DNA of 8,179 nucleotides, from assembly GCA_027340195.1 (NCBI GenBank), contig DAHWNE010000014.1, positions 1-8,179 of the forward strand, in the 5' to 3' direction. Numbering within the stretch: position 1 is the first letter of the stretch; every line of letters begins with the position of its first letter. The position numbers and the translations under genes are program-made. A model generated the notes under the pieces. That model searched no databases. It saw only the letters and a list, made by a program, of their open reading frames with translations, and was not told the origin of the DNA. The stretch is from Acetobacteraceae bacterium (lineage in GTDB: Bacteria; Pseudomonadota; Alphaproteobacteria; Acetobacterales; Acetobacteraceae). This document shows positions 7,089 to 8,179 of the stretch, one piece after another.

Positions 7089-7291
7089 AGGTGGTTGCGG
7101 TCAGCAACGATCCGGTGCGCCTCTCGTTCCTGATCGCGCTGCTGGAGGATGCCGGGGTGGCGGCGATTCTGCTGGATCGGCACGCGAGCGCGATGGACGG
7201 GAGCATCGGCGCGGTGCCGCGGCGGATCGCGGTGGCCGATGCGGATGCGGCAACGGCGCGGCGGGTGTTGGCGGAGGCAGGGGAGGGGTGA
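7085..7291 (+). CDS. DUF2007-type small protein (putative signal-transducing domain)
   Basis: This 68-residue protein starts MKVVAVSNDPVRLSFLIALL and continues with an alternating strand-helix pattern. The segment LDRHASAMDGSIGAVPRR followed by IAVADADAATARRVL matches my recollection of DUF2007 proteins, in which NDPV..SF...LL..AGI, D.H.S...GSIG..PRR and VADDD.A.ARR are conserved. The function of the family is unknown; a ligand-binding ferredoxin-like fold has been proposed for related domains. The ATG at 7085 overlaps the TGA of the monooxygenase by ATGA, with only a GGGG-type ribosome site upstream. It should therefore be made with, and in amounts tied to, the two enzymes before it. It ends at a TGA at 7289-7291 and is the last gene of the operon. 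DUF2007 genes also occur as isolated housekeeping-like genes, so a dedicated role in this pathway is not proven. Confidence 0.8.
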   Translation: MKVVAVSNDPVRLSFLIALLEDAGVAAILLDRHASAMDGSIGAVPRRIAVADADAATARRVLAEAGEG

Positions 7292-7326
7292 GGGGGGCGG
7301 TGTGCCGTTGGAAGAATTCCGCTCGG

Positions 7327-8100
7327 CTATTCCTGAGTTGCGTCAACGGGAACCATAGCCCCTGACAGCGGGTGGATGCGCCGGGAGAGAGCGGCGGCCA
7401 TCGCTGACAGGCTCTGCGTCACCGGGTCACCGTCGGTCCAGTCCAGCTGCAGGCCGGTGCCGTCCCGCCACATTCGGCGGACACGCGCCCGACTTTCCTG
7501 CTGTCCTGGCCATCGTCCACGCCTCTGCACGAGAAGCAGAAGCGTGTCGGCAAGATCGTGCCAGCCGATCGGGATCTCCACAGGACCTGCCAGCACATCA
7601 CCGCGCCATCGGGCCATATCGTCCAGGCTGAATCCAAGCGGGGGGATGCCCACTCCCCCCGTCACCGGGTCGGTTCCGACATCGATCGCGGTCACGCCGC
7701 GTCGAGGGGCCGTGCTGGGCAATTCAATGCCAGGGGCGAGGGTGGCGATCTGCCGCTGACCGATAAGGCACAACCGTCCTGGGCGACCGCTGATCTCGCA
7801 AACGCGGCAGGACATCTGCTCGGCCAGGTCGACGATGGCGCCGGCACCATCGTGCCCGTCGATATGGAAGCGGAGGCTGCCGAATTTCTGCTTGACCTGC
7901 TGGACTTCCGGGTCAGGGTTTTCATTCCCCTCGATCCGGGACGATAGAACTTCGGACAGCGCATCGACGATGCCGAACCAGCCATCCCCGATCTCAAAGC
8001 CCCACCCCATCGCCGTGGATTGTGGGTCGCCATGGCGCCGGGCATAAAGCCGCGGATAGCGCCGACAGAGCAGATCATCGAGTTCGCGGCTCATCTGCAT
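7327..8100 (-). CDS. Uncharacterised protein with CxxC motif and an apparent internal domain duplication
   Basis: This 257-residue protein is likely cytosolic, with no signal peptide or membrane segment. Residues 32-110 read GWGFEIGDGWFGIVDALSEV, then QVKQKFGSLRFHIDG, then CRVCEISGRPGRL. I recognise this arrangement from a widespread but uncharacterised family often found in mobile or polymorphic-locus contexts. In that family a GDGWF..ID..C element, a VKEKFG.LRFY element and a CE.CG.PG element recur, and the cysteines could bind metal. Residues 179-247 appear to repeat the plan: GWHDLADTLLLLVQRR, then GTGLQLDW, then LSRRIHPLSG, with the cysteines lost. The ATG at 8100 is chosen because GAGGTG (8106-8111) lies 5 nt upstream; a second ATG two codons on is also possible. 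It is convergent with the preceding operon, and its base composition is clearly lower in GC, suggesting separate ancestry. Function is unknown; an immunity or accessory role is only a guess from family context. Confidence 0.7.
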   Translation of the reverse strand: MQMSRELDDLLCRRYPRLYARRHGDPQSTAMGWGFEIGDGWFGIVDALSEVLSSRIEGNENPDPEVQQVKQKFGSLRFHIDGHDGAGAIVDLAEQMSCRVCEISGRPGRLCLIGQRQIATLAPGIELPSTAPRRGVTAIDVGTDPVTGGVGIPPLGFSLDDMARWRGDVLAGPVEIPIGWHDLADTLLLLVQRRGRWPGQQESRARVRRMWRDGTGLQLDWTDGDPVTQSLSAMAAALSRRIHPLSGAMVPVDATQE

Positions 8101-8179
8101 ATGGTCACCTCTAAAAACCCCCTCCCCTTTCGGTCTTGCATCTGATTCTGTGTTCTTCCCGCACGGACCCCGGATTCGC
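8101..8179. other. Upstream non-coding edge of the window
   Basis: These 79 bases precede the minus-strand gene and contain its ribosome-binding site (8106-8111) and probably its promoter. A C-rich run followed by CCTTT lies at about 8119-8130. I see no convincing -35/-10 pair, no gene and no complete RNA structure. Confidence 0.4.

Noticed and set aside
7292..7326. Terminator between the DUF2007 gene and the convergent gene
   Set aside because: Only a 4-bp GGAA/TTCC hairpin with a 3-nt loop is seen, and there is no T-run, which is not enough to call a terminator.
8150..8179. Possible end of a tRNA T-arm on the minus strand (CGAATCC at the window edge)
   Set aside because: Only a short piece is visible. 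The implied acceptor stem is unusual, there is no CCA, and the 5' portion lies outside the window.

Overview
The window is very GC-rich chromosomal DNA, locally above 80% G+C inside genes, from a bacterium. The high GC, the dense packing with GTGA/ATGA start-stop overlaps and the gene families present fit an alphaproteobacterium, perhaps of the Rhodospirillales/Acetobacteraceae type. That placement is inferred from style and family; no rRNA or tRNA is present to confirm it.

Layout. (1) Positions 1-479 (+) hold the C-terminal part of a polytopic membrane transporter of the sodium:proton antiporter/CitMHS-like group. It runs convergently into (2) a three-gene minus-strand cluster read from 3586 down to 518. 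This encodes a bifunctional mannose-1-phosphate guanylyltransferase/mannose-6-phosphate isomerase, a small NPPY-motif SAM-dependent methyltransferase that overlaps it by 14 nt, and a D-erythronate dehydrogenase-like NAD-dependent short-chain enzyme 41 nt further on. (3) A divergent 134-bp intergenic region (3587-3720) must supply promoters for both sides. (4) A plus-strand operon, 3721-7291, encodes a thiamine-diphosphate (ThDP) enzyme, a class A FAD-dependent monooxygenase and a 68-aa DUF2007-type protein. Each of the last two starts inside the stop codon of the gene before it (GTGA, then ATGA). (5) Convergent to this, a minus-strand gene (8100-7327) of lower GC encodes an unassigned 257-aa protein with a CxxC motif and what looks like an internally duplicated domain. 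The last 79 bases contain no gene.

How the genes fit together. The guanylyltransferase/isomerase supplies GDP-mannose for polysaccharide or glycan synthesis. The reason for co-transcribing a methyltransferase and an erythronate-dehydrogenase-like enzyme with it is not obvious. The ThDP enzyme, flavin monooxygenase and DUF2007 protein form a tightly coupled module that looks like a small catabolic or biosynthetic pathway, possibly keto-acid cleavage plus ring or side-chain hydroxylation. The substrate cannot be read from sequence. This module and the duplicated-domain gene at the right edge are the least ordinary parts of the window. No CRISPR array, insertion sequence, RNA gene or phage structural gene was seen.
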